A stretch of DNA of 47,167 bases from CAYVQB01 sp964453985 (lineage in GTDB: Bacteria > Babelota > Babeliae > Babelales > UASB340), in NCBI GenBank assembly GCA_964453985.1, contig CAYVQB010000006.1:1-47167 (forward strand), given 5' to 3'. Shown piece by piece: positions 35,063-43,525 of the stretch (positions within the stretch are counted from its first letter, which is position 1; every line of letters starts with the position of its first letter). The notes beneath the pieces are model-generated. The model made no database searches and was not told where the DNA came from. It was given only the letters and a program-made list of their open reading frames with translations. A program made the translations under genes and the position numbers.

Positions 35063-35911
35063 ATGCATAGACATAATAATGATTTTGATGAAACAGTTAA
35101 TTTTATAAAAAGTTTTTTACGATTTCGAGTTTGGGGTCCTATATTATTTTTAATAATAATAGTTGTAGGGTTAATGCAAAGCTTTTATATTGTTGATCCT
35201 GGTTTTGAGGCTGTTCAGGTGAGATTGGGAACCGTTGTTGATTCAATAAAAAGATCAGGTGTGCATTTTAAAGTTCCATTTATAGATGAAGTTTTAAGAT
35301 TCGACGTTAGAATTCGTAAGGCTGATATTGCAACAAATTCTTTATCCAAAGATTTGCAAGGTGTTTCTACTACTATGGTTATTAATTATAAAATTTCTGA
35401 TCTTCCAAGCTTATATCAGGAGATTGGTAGAAGTTACAAAGAGATCATTCTTAATCCCTTCACGCAAGAAAGTGTTAAGGCTATTGTTGCTCAGTATACT
35501 GCTGAAGATTTAATTAAGAACAGGCAAGACGCAAAAGAAAAAGTTCTTGAAGATCTAAAAAAGAGATTATCTTCTAAGTATATTATCTTGGTAGATTTTA
35601 ATTTTACGCACTTGGGTTTTTCAACTGAATTTATAAAGGCTGTAGAAGAAAAACAGATAGCTGAACAAAGTGCCAAGAAAGCTAAAAATTTAACAGAAAA
35701 AATTAAAGAAGAGGCTCTTCAACAAATAACAAGGGCTGATGCAGAGGCTTATTCTTTGAAGGCACAAAGAGAAGTTGTATCTCCTGAGTTAATTCGTCTT
35801 AGGGAAGTTGAAGCCCAAATTAAGGCTATTGATAAATGGAATGGCGTGCTTCCTCGTATAACAGGAAGTTATATTCCAATGTTGCCAATTGCTAGTAACG
35901 ATAAAAAGTAA
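35063..35911 (+). CDS. Prohibitin/band 7 (SPFH) membrane protein
   Basis: Membrane scaffold protein of 282 residues. One N-terminal helix (about 24-45, GPILFLIIIVVGLMQSFYIV) is followed by an SPFH domain (VDPGFEAVQVRLGTVVDSIK, GVHFKVPFIDEVLRFDVR) and a C-terminal coiled coil (IAEQSAKKAKNLTEKIKEEA). The order matches prohibitin rather than HflC/HflK pairs or flotillin. Prohibitin-like proteins in bacteria assist membrane-protease complexes; the substrate here is unknown. Third in the gyrA operon. Confidence 0.9.
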   Translation: MHRHNNDFDETVNFIKSFLRFRVWGPILFLIIIVVGLMQSFYIVDPGFEAVQVRLGTVVDSIKRSGVHFKVPFIDEVLRFDVRIRKADIATNSLSKDLQGVSTTMVINYKISDLPSLYQEIGRSYKEIILNPFTQESVKAIVAQYTAEDLIKNRQDAKEKVLEDLKKRLSSKYIILVDFNFTHLGFSTEFIKAVEEKQIAEQSAKKAKNLTEKIKEEALQQITRADAEAYSLKAQREVVSPELIRLREVEAQIKAIDKWNGVLPRITGSYIPMLPIASNDKK

Positions 35912-35929
35912 AAACTAAAAAGAGTTATA

Positions 35930-36556
35930 ATGAAAAAAGATATTTTATATTTAGGCTCTCAATCAAAGCCCCGTCAAGATCTAATAAAGTTGGCAGGTAT
36001 TGAATATAAAGTTTTAAAGCATAATAGTGATGAATGTGTTGTTGAAACGGGTTTAAGTTTTTCTGATTATGTTTTGTCTATAGCAAAGCATAAAATGGAA
36101 ATGCTTGAATTACCTGATACAAAAGATTTTAAAGATGGCGATTATATCTTTGTTTTAACTTCAGACACACTTGTGCGATCTGTTAATACAAAACAAGTTT
36201 TGACCAAGCCTGATGATCTTGCTGATGCAAAGCGTATGATTGGGGTTTTAAGGCAAGAGCCTGCCGAAGTTGTCACTGGGTGTTGTATCGAAAAAAAAGT
36301 TTTAAAAAATAATTCTTGGGATATTGAAAAACAGAACTGTTGGGTGAATGATACTGTTGTTGAATTTTGTGTACCTGAAGATATGGTTGATTTATTTTTG
36401 CAAAGAGAGCCGAATGCATTAAGGGCGTCCGGTTCTGCAATCATAGAAAATTATGGTCAAAATTTCTTAAAGAGTGTTAATGGATCTTATACCAGCGTTA
36501 TGGGGTTGCCGCTATTTGAAGTAAGGCAAGCCTTGCGTGATATGGGTTTTGAGTAA
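35930..36556 (+). CDS. maf: Maf-family nucleotide pyrophosphatase
   Basis: House-cleaning enzyme hydrolysing non-canonical or modified nucleoside triphosphates (dTTP/UTP or m7GTP subfamilies). Motifs are LGSQSKPRQDLI (8-19), the catalytic TSDTLV, KPDDLADAKRMI and the C-terminal GSYTSVMGLPLFEV. The fold is complete at 208 residues, slightly diverged (DTLV for the usual DTVV). Last gene of the gyrA operon, 18 bases after the prohibitin gene, then a small hairpin. Confidence 0.92.
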   Translation: MKKDILYLGSQSKPRQDLIKLAGIEYKVLKHNSDECVVETGLSFSDYVLSIAKHKMEMLELPDTKDFKDGDYIFVLTSDTLVRSVNTKQVLTKPDDLADAKRMIGVLRQEPAEVVTGCCIEKKVLKNNSWDIEKQNCWVNDTVVEFCVPEDMVDLFLQREPNALRASGSAIIENYGQNFLKSVNGSYTSVMGLPLFEVRQALRDMGFE

Positions 36557-36560
36557 TTTA

Positions 36561-36585
36561 GCCCTGTAAGGGCGAATCATTTTTT
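36561..36585 (+). terminator. Probable terminator after maf
   Basis: GCCCT (36561-36565) pairs with AGGGC (36569-36573) around GTA, followed by GAATCATTTTTT. It would end the gyrA operon. It is short and also resembles the GCCCT/AGGGC palindrome at 37096-37109 of the GC-rich island, so it could be part of that repeat array. Confidence 0.55.
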
Positions 36586-37318
36586 AATTTTAATAATTAT
36601 ATTTAATTCTTTTTGTGATGCGCCCAAGGCGGCCCGACTTCGCATAAAGCTTCGTCGGGCAAGCAATGAGATCGTCACCTCCTCCCCCCCTCATGTCCGC
36701 CGTAGCCTTGGCGAAGGCTGGATGCAACCCGCAAACCAAAGGAGACCTTTGGGATCCCTTTTTTAAATCACGAAATGTTTTGTCTTGGACAACATGCTCC
36801 ATGCCTGTTCGCTTAATCACGCGTCGCCTATTCGGCTTTGCGTGCGCTCCAGCCCCAGTCGCGAAATAAACTTTATTTTTGTCTGATCTCAACTTCAATA
36901 GGGATTTATTAGATATTGTAAGGGCTATTATTATGTTAAGTTTTTTAAGTTTAATTGCCCGTGGGAACGGGCCAACATATAGTAGCACAGGGCGTATGCC
37001 CCATGTGCTATGGCGCATATTTAATTATCGAGTTCGTGTTAATTAAATAAATTTGTAACGTCTGAATTAAAAAAAACATATATATTTATTGAGTCGCCCT
37101 TGCCAGGGCTCTGTAATTATTTATCCCGCATTTCCCACAGCTATGGCGAGACGCCTGCGCAATGGGCTAATGCTAAACGCCCTTACAGGACTAAATTTGT
37201 AGACTTATGGGTCCCCATTGGTTTGGAGCCGTTTCGTTCGAAGAAGATAATTTATTTAGTGCCAGCGGAAGCTGGCCATCATGTGTAGTACAGGGCGGAT
37301 GCCCCTGTGCTTTGGGTA
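36586..37318. repeat. Gene-free GC-rich island of short palindromes
   Basis: 733 bases with no convincing gene and a base composition visibly richer in G and C than the surroundings. Perfect short hairpins include GCCCGAC/GTCGGGC (36632-36660), AGCCTT/AAGGCT (36704-36719), CCAAAGG/CCTTTGG (36736-36752), GCCCGT/ACGGGC with GGGA loop (36957-36972), TAGCACAGGGC/GCCC-TGTGCTA (36983-37010), GCCCT/AGGGC (37096-37109), GCCAGC/GCTGGC with GGAA loop (37261-37276) and ACAGGGC/GCCCCTGT (37290-37308). A short CTTCGCCAAGGC-type stretch around 36700-36720 looks like a widespread dispersed repeat. The reading frames across it (36590-37018 leftward, 37100-37288 rightward) lack good starts and look artefactual. 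Confidence 0.6.
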
Positions 37319-37786
37319 TTAATTAACAGGTTCGTTATTCTGCGGTTTCCAGTTTTTGATAAGTTTTCCCAAAAGAGTATTTTTAAGATCATCATCTTTT
37401 AATGGTGGCCTTTTATCTTTTTCTATTTTATGAATCTGATCTTTGGTTTCTTGCATACTTAACCAGATGGTTTTAAGGTCAACTTTCTGAGGATTCAGCT
37501 TTTGTACTGAAAGTTTGAGCTTTTCTCTAGATTTATTATCAAGCTCTTGCTCTTCAAGACAATCTAAAAGCGTATCTTCTAAAAAAATTAAAAAATCTAA
37601 TATTGTATTATGAAGGTGGATAGGATCGTTTAGGTCAACTGGTTTGCCTTCTATTTGATCAATTTCATATGATAGACCGTTTTTAATAGTTTGGTCTATT
37701 AAGATTTTTAATTGGTCTTTTTCATTTTTTAAAAGCCAATTCATTAAGCATATTAATTCAAGCGACAAAGAGAAGCTTGTATCCAT
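37319..37786 (-). CDS. Conserved-looking cytoplasmic protein of unknown function
   Basis: 155 residues, not recognised. I start at the ATG at 37786 (MDTSFSLSLELICLMNWLLK) because AAAGGA sits seven bases before it; a longer in-frame reading to 37870 is possible. The protein is almost all alpha-helical and rich in Leu, Lys, Asp and Glu (LKILIDQTIKNGL, TILDFLIFLEDTLLDCLEEQ), with a basic C-terminal part (LLGKLIKNWKPQN). No signal peptide or membrane helix in this version. Its 3' end abuts the palindrome island. Confidence 0.65.
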   Translation of the reverse strand: MDTSFSLSLELICLMNWLLKNEKDQLKILIDQTIKNGLSYEIDQIEGKPVDLNDPIHLHNTILDFLIFLEDTLLDCLEEQELDNKSREKLKLSVQKLNPQKVDLKTIWLSMQETKDQIHKIEKDKRPPLKDDDLKNTLLGKLIKNWKPQNNEPVN

Positions 37787-37931
37787 TGACTGATCCTTTA
37801 GTATTTGTGTTTGTAATCTGTAAAAACTTAGTATAAAGGTTTTTGTGGAAATTAAAAACCCAAAGGTCATATAAAACCCTTTTAATTACAGGTTGGCATT
37901 GGGCTTTGACGTTTGACGGGTTAAAGGGGGT

Positions 37932-37960
37932 TTGCTAGTCTTTTAATGTTGTAATATTAT
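37932..37960 (+). promoter_or_regulatory. Predicted promoter for the 98-aa membrane protein
   Basis: TTGCTA (37932-37937), a 17-base spacer, and TATTAT (37955-37960), 27 bases before the ATG. The -10 box is identical to the one proposed for gyrA. AGGGGG precedes the start codon. Confidence 0.5.
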
Positions 37961-37987
37961 TTATATTCTTATTTTTTAGGGGGCAAA

Positions 37988-38284
37988 ATGCAATACTCTC
38001 GTTTACACCCAAAAAGTTATGCAAAGGCTGCTTGCTTGATAGCTTTAGTAGGTACTTTTTTTACGGTTCCGTTTCAATTAATAACCTTATTCTTTGTAGC
38101 TAAAGCACCAGTGAATCCTAATGTGCCAGCTGTTTCTTCTTTTGCTTTAATTATAGGCATGTCTGTTGGAATGTTGTTTGTTATGTTGCCTTTAGTATAT
38201 GTTTTTGGCTATTTCATGGCAAAGTTATACAATCGCTTTTTGGCTAAAGCAGAAGCTAAAGAAGCTGAATTAAAAGCAGAATAA
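37988..38284 (+). CDS. Small two-helix membrane protein of unknown function
   Basis: 98 residues. Two membrane helices are visible (about 15-38, ACLIALVGTFFTVPFQLITL, and about 52-78, ALIIGMSVGMLFVMLPLVYV), with a short Pro-rich loop (KAPVNPNVPAVS) between them and a charged Ala/Glu/Lys tail (AKAEAKEAELKAE). The strong ribosome site AGGGGG and its own predicted promoter argue for a real, expressed gene. Not recognised. Confidence 0.75.
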   Translation: MQYSRLHPKSYAKAACLIALVGTFFTVPFQLITLFFVAKAPVNPNVPAVSSFALIIGMSVGMLFVMLPLVYVFGYFMAKLYNRFLAKAEAKEAELKAE

Positions 38285-38287
38285 ATT

Positions 38288-38710
38288 CTAAGCTTTTTTC
38301 AATTTTATAAATTGGGAATTTATTGCTACAACTATTGTGCTAACTGACATGATTAGTGCGCCGATAGCTGGTGGCAATATTATTCCCCATTTATAAAAAA
38401 CTCCGGCTGCAAGAGGGATAGTAATAATATTATACCCACAAGCCCACACAAGATTTTGTACCATTTTGTGATAAGTAACTTTAGATAGAGCAATCACGCT
38501 AGTAACATCTTCAGGGTTGCTTTGAGTCAGAATCACATCCGCAGATTCTATGGCAATATCAGTGCCTGCACCTATTGCAATGCCCACATCAGCCTGTGTT
38601 AAAGCTGGTGCGTCGTTAATGCCATCACCAACCATTGCAACATTGTTACCTTCTTGTTGTAATAAGAATAACTGTTTTGCCTTGGGCCTCTCTTTTTTTA
38701 AGTTTTTCAA
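38288..38710 (-). pseudogene. C-terminal remnant of a P-type (copper/heavy-metal) ATPase
   Basis: The 140-residue frame contains VAMVGDGINDAPALTQADVG, the hinge motif of P-type ATPases, then IGAGTDIAIESADVIL and two C-terminal membrane helices, as in CopA/CopB/ZntA. The whole protein should have 600-800 residues; the actuator domain, the DKTGT phosphorylation site and most helices are missing. The frame begins at a TTG with no ribosome site, and 38711-38848 upstream shows no trace of the rest. A deletion relic is the simplest reading. It lies beside a Met/Cys-rich membrane protein, which may be a leftover partner in metal handling. Confidence 0.85.
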
Positions 38711-38848
38711 AAATATATTAATTACAAATTAAAAGTAAAAGCTTCTGGAAGGCTATGGTTTTTTAAAAAACCGTTGAAATTAGGTTTTCAATTGTGATAT
38801 ACAAAGAGAGTCTTTACTAATTTCTATTATATAAGGGAGAGGGAGCTT

Positions 38849-39202
38849 ATGAAGTTTTTTAACGAGAAGAAATTTGCCCTAGCAAGTGGTCTAACGGTAG
38901 CAGCATTTTTCTTTATTACACGATTTATTGCTTGGTTGTTGCTTTCGGCCGGTATTATGCCAATGCTACCAATGATGGGTGGTAAAATGATGAAGCTTAT
39001 GGCATGCGGTAAAGGTATGGCTTTTTGTAAGTGTGCTAATATGCCTATGTGTTGGGGGATGTCATTTGTAGGGTTACTAATAAAAACATTAATAATTTTT
39101 GTTTTTGCAGCCTTTATTGGGTGGCTATTTTCTTGGATTTATAATATGTTGCTCGATTGCAAAGGTAAAACAACAAAAACAACAAAAAAAATAAAAAAAT
39201 AA
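38849..39202 (+). CDS. DUF5676-like small membrane protein with Met/Cys-rich loop
   Basis: 117 residues. The start NEKKFALASGLTVAAFFFIT and the end FAAFIGWLFSWIYNMLLDCK resemble DUF5676 membrane proteins (family recalled from memory, moderate certainty). Between the two membrane helices is a segment unusually rich in Met and Cys (residues about 37-71, including MMGGKMMKLMACGKGM and CKCANMPMCWGM), a composition typical of Cu(I)-binding loops. The tail is basic (KTTKTTKKIKK). AGGGAGAGGGAG gives a strong ribosome site. Copper binding is an inference. Confidence 0.75.
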   Translation: MKFFNEKKFALASGLTVAAFFFITRFIAWLLLSAGIMPMLPMMGGKMMKLMACGKGMAFCKCANMPMCWGMSFVGLLIKTLIIFVFAAFIGWLFSWIYNMLLDCKGKTTKTTKKIKK

Positions 39203-39206
39203 AATT

Positions 39207-39932
39207 TTAAGACCAAATTAAGAATTTTAAACCAGCTAGTCCTAAAAATATCGTAACTATTATTCTAAAATAGTGTTGCGGTATTTTTAGGACTATTTTT
39301 TTTGCAAAATATGTAGCAATACATGAACATGGGATAAATATAATCGCAGACCATATAAAAAAGGTTTCCAGGCTTGTTCCGTTGGTAAAGTAAACAGGAA
39401 TTCTTGCTGTATCTATAAAAAAGGAGATAGCACTTACAACAAAAATATATGAAATTTTGGGCAGGTTAAGCGAATGTAAAAAAGCAGACCGGATAGCCCC
39501 ACCAATTCCTATGATTCCTGCAAAAAAACCAGAAAGCAGGCCTCCTGTAAAAAGGGTGGTTAATTTTCTTGGCATTTGATACTTGGGTTGTATGAATAAA
39601 AAGATTGCATAGAGCAATAAAAAGCAGCCCAGTATTTTTATTAGGATTTCTTCTTGTATTTTAATCCCAATGCGAGCACCTATTACGGCAAAAACAATTG
39701 CTGGTATTGCAAATTGTAAAATTGTTTTCAACCTAAATCTGGATTTGAAGAATATAAGCCTCCAAATATTTTCAAACCAGTGTATAATAGCTATAAAGAA
39801 GATAACTTGGTGTAAGGGGAAAAATAGCGTTAATAAGGGGATGGATATTGTTGAAGTTCCAAATCCGGCAATTGCGCTTAAGATTGTAGCAAACGTTAAG
39901 AGTAGGGTAATTAGAATAATTTGAATTATCAT
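39207..39932 (-). CDS. TauE/SafE-family sulfite/anion exporter
   Basis: Polytopic membrane protein, 241 residues and about seven to eight helices. IAGFGTSTISIPLLTLFFPL is the N-terminal TauE signature, and the second repeat has LLSGFFAGIIGIGGAIRSAF. I use the ATG at 39932, which has AAAGGAG before it; the longer frame to 40004 would overlap argS. The transported anion is unknown; family members export sulfite, sulfoacetate or related organosulfur compounds. Stands alone, four bases from the stop of the convergent membrane-protein gene. Confidence 0.88.
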   Translation of the reverse strand: MIIQIILITLLLTFATILSAIAGFGTSTISIPLLTLFFPLHQVIFFIAIIHWFENIWRLIFFKSRFRLKTILQFAIPAIVFAVIGARIGIKIQEEILIKILGCFLLLYAIFLFIQPKYQMPRKLTTLFTGGLLSGFFAGIIGIGGAIRSAFLHSLNLPKISYIFVVSAISFFIDTARIPVYFTNGTSLETFFIWSAIIFIPCSCIATYFAKKIVLKIPQHYFRIIVTIFLGLAGLKFLIWS

Positions 39933-39987
39933 TATACTTTTTGCTCCTTTATTTGTTTTATAAATTAATATTTTTAAGGTTACAGAA

Positions 39988-41685
39988 ATGAGTGTTCTTA
40001 GCACAATAAAAAAAGAGTTTATAGATTGTATTAAAAGCTTGTTTGCTCTAAAAGATGATCAAATAGAAAATGTTGAAATAATTCTTAATATTGATAAAGA
40101 AAAATCTTTTGGTGATTTAAATTGTAATGCTGCCATGGTATTGGCAAAAGTTTTACAAAAAAATCCAAGAGAGATTGCAACACAAATTAAAGATTCTTTT
40201 TTAGGGTTGCAAAATAAATATGTAAAAGATGTGCAAATAGCTGGACCTGGTTTTTTAAATATCTTTCTTGAAGATAAGGCGTATCAAGATATTGCAATAG
40301 AACTTTACGAACAAAAAGAAAATTATTTTAAGTTAGATAAAGATGAAAAAAAATTAAAATACTTAGTTGAATTTGTTAGTGCAAATCCTACCGGGCCTAT
40401 TCATTTGGGTGGCGGTCGTAATGGTATCATTGGTGATGTGCTTGCAAGAACGTTAAAGTTCTTAGGTCATGAGGTTACAAGAGAGTTTTATATAAATGAT
40501 GCAGGAAGCCAAATAACTAAGTTGGGTAATTCGTTTAAGGTAAGGTGTCTTCAGGTGCTTGGTCAAGAAATAGAATTCCCAGAAGATGGTTACCGCGGTC
40601 AGTACCTTATCGATCTTGCAATCGAATGTGTAAAAGAGCATGGGAAAGATCTTTTAGATAAAGATGAGAAGTTCTTTCAGGATTATGCTAAAGTCTCTCA
40701 ACTAAAATCTTTGAAAGAGGATCTTAAAAATTACGGAATAACTTTTGATAATTGGTTTTCTGAAAAAAGTTTGCATGATAGTGGTCAAGTAGAAAAAGTA
40801 TTAAAGCTTTTAGAAGAAAAAGATTTAGTCTATCAAAAAGAAGGTGCTTTGTGGTTTAAGGCTACAGAGTTTGGGGATGATAAAGATAGAGTTGTCCGTA
40901 AAGCTGATGGTCAGTTAACTTATATTGCTGCAGATATTGCTTATCATAAAGATAAGTTTGACAGAGGCTATGATAAGTTGATAGATGTTTTGGGCCAAGA
41001 CCATCATGGGTATATCAAAAGATTAAAAGCGACTATGCAGGCTATTGATTACGATGCTGATAAGCTTGATATTATTTTATATCAGCTTGTTAGTTTGAAA
41101 AATAAAGATGAAGTTATAAAAATGTCTAAAAGGGCTGGAACCTTTACCACATTAAAAGAGATTATCGATACAGTTGGTAAAGATGTTACAAGATTCTTTT
41201 ATTTAAATAGAAAAGCAGAAGCTCATCTGGATTTTGATTTAAGTGTTGCCCTTAAAAAAACAGAAGAAAATCCTGTTTATTACATTCAGTATGCCTATGT
41301 AAGAACTAATAGTATTTTACAAAAAGCATTGCAAGAAAATTCTTTAAAAGATTTTGTTACAAAAACATTAGATTATAAAATTGAAAAAAAAGAATTAGAT
41401 AAAGTTTTGCAAAATATGAGTCAGCCAGAGATTGACTTGATTAAGAAAATTGTTTCCTTACAAGATATGTTAAAGTGCGTACAAGATAGTTATCAAACAC
41501 ATGTTTTGGCTTATTATACTTTTGAGTTAGCGCATGCCTATCATCGTTATTATGCACAAAGTAGAGTTATTGATCTTGATAATATTACATTATCAGAGTG
41601 TCGTTTGTTCATGATGTTTTTATTAAAAAATATCTTTGGAACTTGTTTAGATTTATTGGGACTCAGCAAACCTGAAAAAATGTAA
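39988..41685 (+). CDS. argS: Arginyl-tRNA synthetase
   Basis: Charges tRNA-Arg. 565 residues with the ArgRS N-terminal Add-1 domain, the class I HIGH-type motif NPTGPIHLGGGRNGIIGD (133-150), the KMSKRAG loop near residue 378, and a DALR anticodon-binding domain at the end. The fourth position of HIGH is Gly (HLGG) rather than His. Other ArgRS vary at this place, so activity is expected. First in argS-lepA-hspR-htpX, seven bases before lepA. Confidence 0.96.
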   Translation: MSVLSTIKKEFIDCIKSLFALKDDQIENVEIILNIDKEKSFGDLNCNAAMVLAKVLQKNPREIATQIKDSFLGLQNKYVKDVQIAGPGFLNIFLEDKAYQDIAIELYEQKENYFKLDKDEKKLKYLVEFVSANPTGPIHLGGGRNGIIGDVLARTLKFLGHEVTREFYINDAGSQITKLGNSFKVRCLQVLGQEIEFPEDGYRGQYLIDLAIECVKEHGKDLLDKDEKFFQDYAKVSQLKSLKEDLKNYGITFDNWFSEKSLHDSGQVEKVLKLLEEKDLVYQKEGALWFKATEFGDDKDRVVRKADGQLTYIAADIAYHKDKFDRGYDKLIDVLGQDHHGYIKRLKATMQAIDYDADKLDIILYQLVSLKNKDEVIKMSKRAGTFTTLKEIIDTVGKDVTRFFYLNRKAEAHLDFDLSVALKKTEENPVYYIQYAYVRTNSILQKALQENSLKDFVTKTLDYKIEKKELDKVLQNMSQPEIDLIKKIVSLQDMLKCVQDSYQTHVLAYYTFELAHAYHRYYAQSRVIDLDNITLSECRLFMMFLLKNIFGTCLDLLGLSKPEKM

Positions 41686-41691
41686 AAATAT

Positions 41692-43515
41692 ATGGATATA
41701 AAAAATATAGACTTAAGAAATTTCAAACAAGAAAATATACGTAATTTTTCTATTATCGCGCATATTGATCACGGTAAATCTACATTGGCAGATAGATTAT
41801 TAGAGGTTGCAGGAACAATTTCTTCAAGGGGCAAAAACGAACAGTTTTTAGATAAGCTTCAAGTAGAAAAAGAACGAGGTATAACTGTTAAAGCGCAAAC
41901 GGCATCCCTTTTTTATGAATATAAAGGGGAAACATATCTTTTAAATTTGATTGATACTCCCGGTCACGTTGATTTTAGTTACGAAGTCTCCCGATCTTTG
42001 TATGCTTGTCAGGGAGCATTACTTGTGGTTGATGCAGCCCAAGGTGTTCAAGCTCAAACAATGGCTAACTTTTATTTGGCCTTTGAGCAAGATCTTACAA
42101 TCATTCCTCTCATTAACAAAATTGATATGGCAAATGCCGATCCAGAAAGAATTAGCAAAGAACTTAAGACTGCTTTTGATATAGATGAATCAGAAGTTAT
42201 TTTAGTTTCTGCAAAAACAGGCCAGGGTGTGGAGGATGTTTTTCGTACAATTATTGAAAGAATTAAACCCCCTACTGGTCAAGAAGAAAAGCTTTTTAGG
42301 GCGTTGCTATTTGATTCTTGGTATGATGAATATCGAGGCGTTATTTGTTTGATTGAGATTGTTGATGGTTCTATTAAAAAGGGTGATGAGATTGTTTCTT
42401 TTTATACGGGAGAAAAATATGAAGTTTTGGACATTGGTCTAATGTATCCCGAACCATCTCCTACCGGAGCGTTGTATACAGGCCAGGTTGGTTTTGTTAT
42501 TGCTGGAATGAAAACAGTTAAAGAAGCGCAAATAGGTGATACTTTTTATAGAGTAAAACAAAAGATTGAACCGTTGCCAGGCTTTAAGCCTGCAAAGCCT
42601 ATGGTGTTTGCGGGAATCTATCCAGTTGATACTGCAGACTATGAAGAGCTTCGTGATGCTATAGAAAAGTTAACACTGAATGATCCAAGTGTGCATGTTG
42701 AAAAAGAAAGTTCTACAGCTTTGGGTTTAGGTTTTAGATGTGGTTTTCTAGGTTTATTACATATGGATGTTTTTAAGCAACGTTTAGAGCAGGAATACAA
42801 TGTTTCTATTATTGCAACAGCACCAACGGTTTTATACAAAATTATATTAACTGATGGACAAGAATTGACTATTGAAAAGCCATCAGATTTTCCAGAGAGA
42901 GTAAAGATAGAAGAAGTTCTGGAGCCTATAATTGATACTACTATTATTGCACCTAAAGAATATTTGGGTAGCATGCTTAAATTATGTCAAGATAGACGTG
43001 GTGTGCAACAAGAGATGACTTATCTTGATGAGAACCGGATTATATTAAAGTATAGAATGCCATTGAATGAAATCATTATGGATTTTTATGATAAATTAAA
43101 ATCTTTAAGCGCGGGCTATGCTAGCTTTGATTATGATGAGGCAGGTTTTGCGCTCGCAGATTTGGTGAAAATGGATATTTTACTAAATGGCAAACCTATT
43201 GATGCGCTTTGCCTAATTGTACATAGGGATAACTCTCATAATACTGGTAAATCGTTGGCGCAACGTTTAAGAAAAGTGATTCCCCGACAAATGTTTGATG
43301 TTGCAATTCAGGCGGCAATTGGTGCAAAGATTGTGGCAAGAGAGTCTATTTCTGCGTTACGTAAAAATGTGACAGCAAAATGTTATGGTGGTGATATAAC
43401 CCGTAAACGCAAGCTGTTAGAAAAGCAAAAAGAAGGTAAGAAGAAGATGAAACAGGTTGGTAATATTCAGCTTCCTCAAGAAGCGTTTTTAACCATTCTT
43501 GAGACAGAAAAGTAG
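41692..43515 (+). CDS. lepA: Elongation factor 4 (LepA), ribosomal back-translocase GTPase
   Basis: Translational GTPase of 607 residues. G1 is AHIDHGKSTL, switch I RGITVKAQT, G3 DTPGHVDF, G4 NKID, and the LepA-specific C-terminal domain is present (RKRKLLEKQKEGKKKMKQVG and SISALRKNVTAKCYGGDITR). No ribosome site is obvious before its ATG, but the stop of argS is seven bases upstream, so coupling is likely. Confidence 0.97.
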   Translation: MDIKNIDLRNFKQENIRNFSIIAHIDHGKSTLADRLLEVAGTISSRGKNEQFLDKLQVEKERGITVKAQTASLFYEYKGETYLLNLIDTPGHVDFSYEVSRSLYACQGALLVVDAAQGVQAQTMANFYLAFEQDLTIIPLINKIDMANADPERISKELKTAFDIDESEVILVSAKTGQGVEDVFRTIIERIKPPTGQEEKLFRALLFDSWYDEYRGVICLIEIVDGSIKKGDEIVSFYTGEKYEVLDIGLMYPEPSPTGALYTGQVGFVIAGMKTVKEAQIGDTFYRVKQKIEPLPGFKPAKPMVFAGIYPVDTADYEELRDAIEKLTLNDPSVHVEKESSTALGLGFRCGFLGLLHMDVFKQRLEQEYNVSIIATAPTVLYKIILTDGQELTIEKPSDFPERVKIEEVLEPIIDTTIIAPKEYLGSMLKLCQDRRGVQQEMTYLDENRIILKYRMPLNEIIMDFYDKLKSLSAGYASFDYDEAGFALADLVKMDILLNGKPIDALCLIVHRDNSHNTGKSLAQRLRKVIPRQMFDVAIQAAIGAKIVARESISALRKNVTAKCYGGDITRKRKLLEKQKEGKKKMKQVGNIQLPQEAFLTILETEK

Positions 43516-43525
43516 GAGCCTGGTA

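Noticed and set aside
36600..36900. RNase P RNA, tmRNA or SRP RNA in the GC-rich island
   Set aside because: I looked for the conserved core sequences of these RNAs and found none.
36590..37018. 142-codon leftward reading frame across the palindrome island
   Set aside because: It covers hairpins and a suspected dispersed repeat, has no ribosome site, and its translation (PAFAKATAD, Gly run) looks like the spurious products of such repeats.
37100..37288. 62-codon rightward frame in the same island
   Set aside because: Starts at TTG inside a GCCCT/AGGGC hairpin, has no ribosome site and spans further hairpins; no family recognised.
40402..40435. Defective active site in ArgRS (HLGG for HIGH)
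   Set aside because: ArgRS from several bacteria differ at this position; the KMSK loop and all domains are intact.
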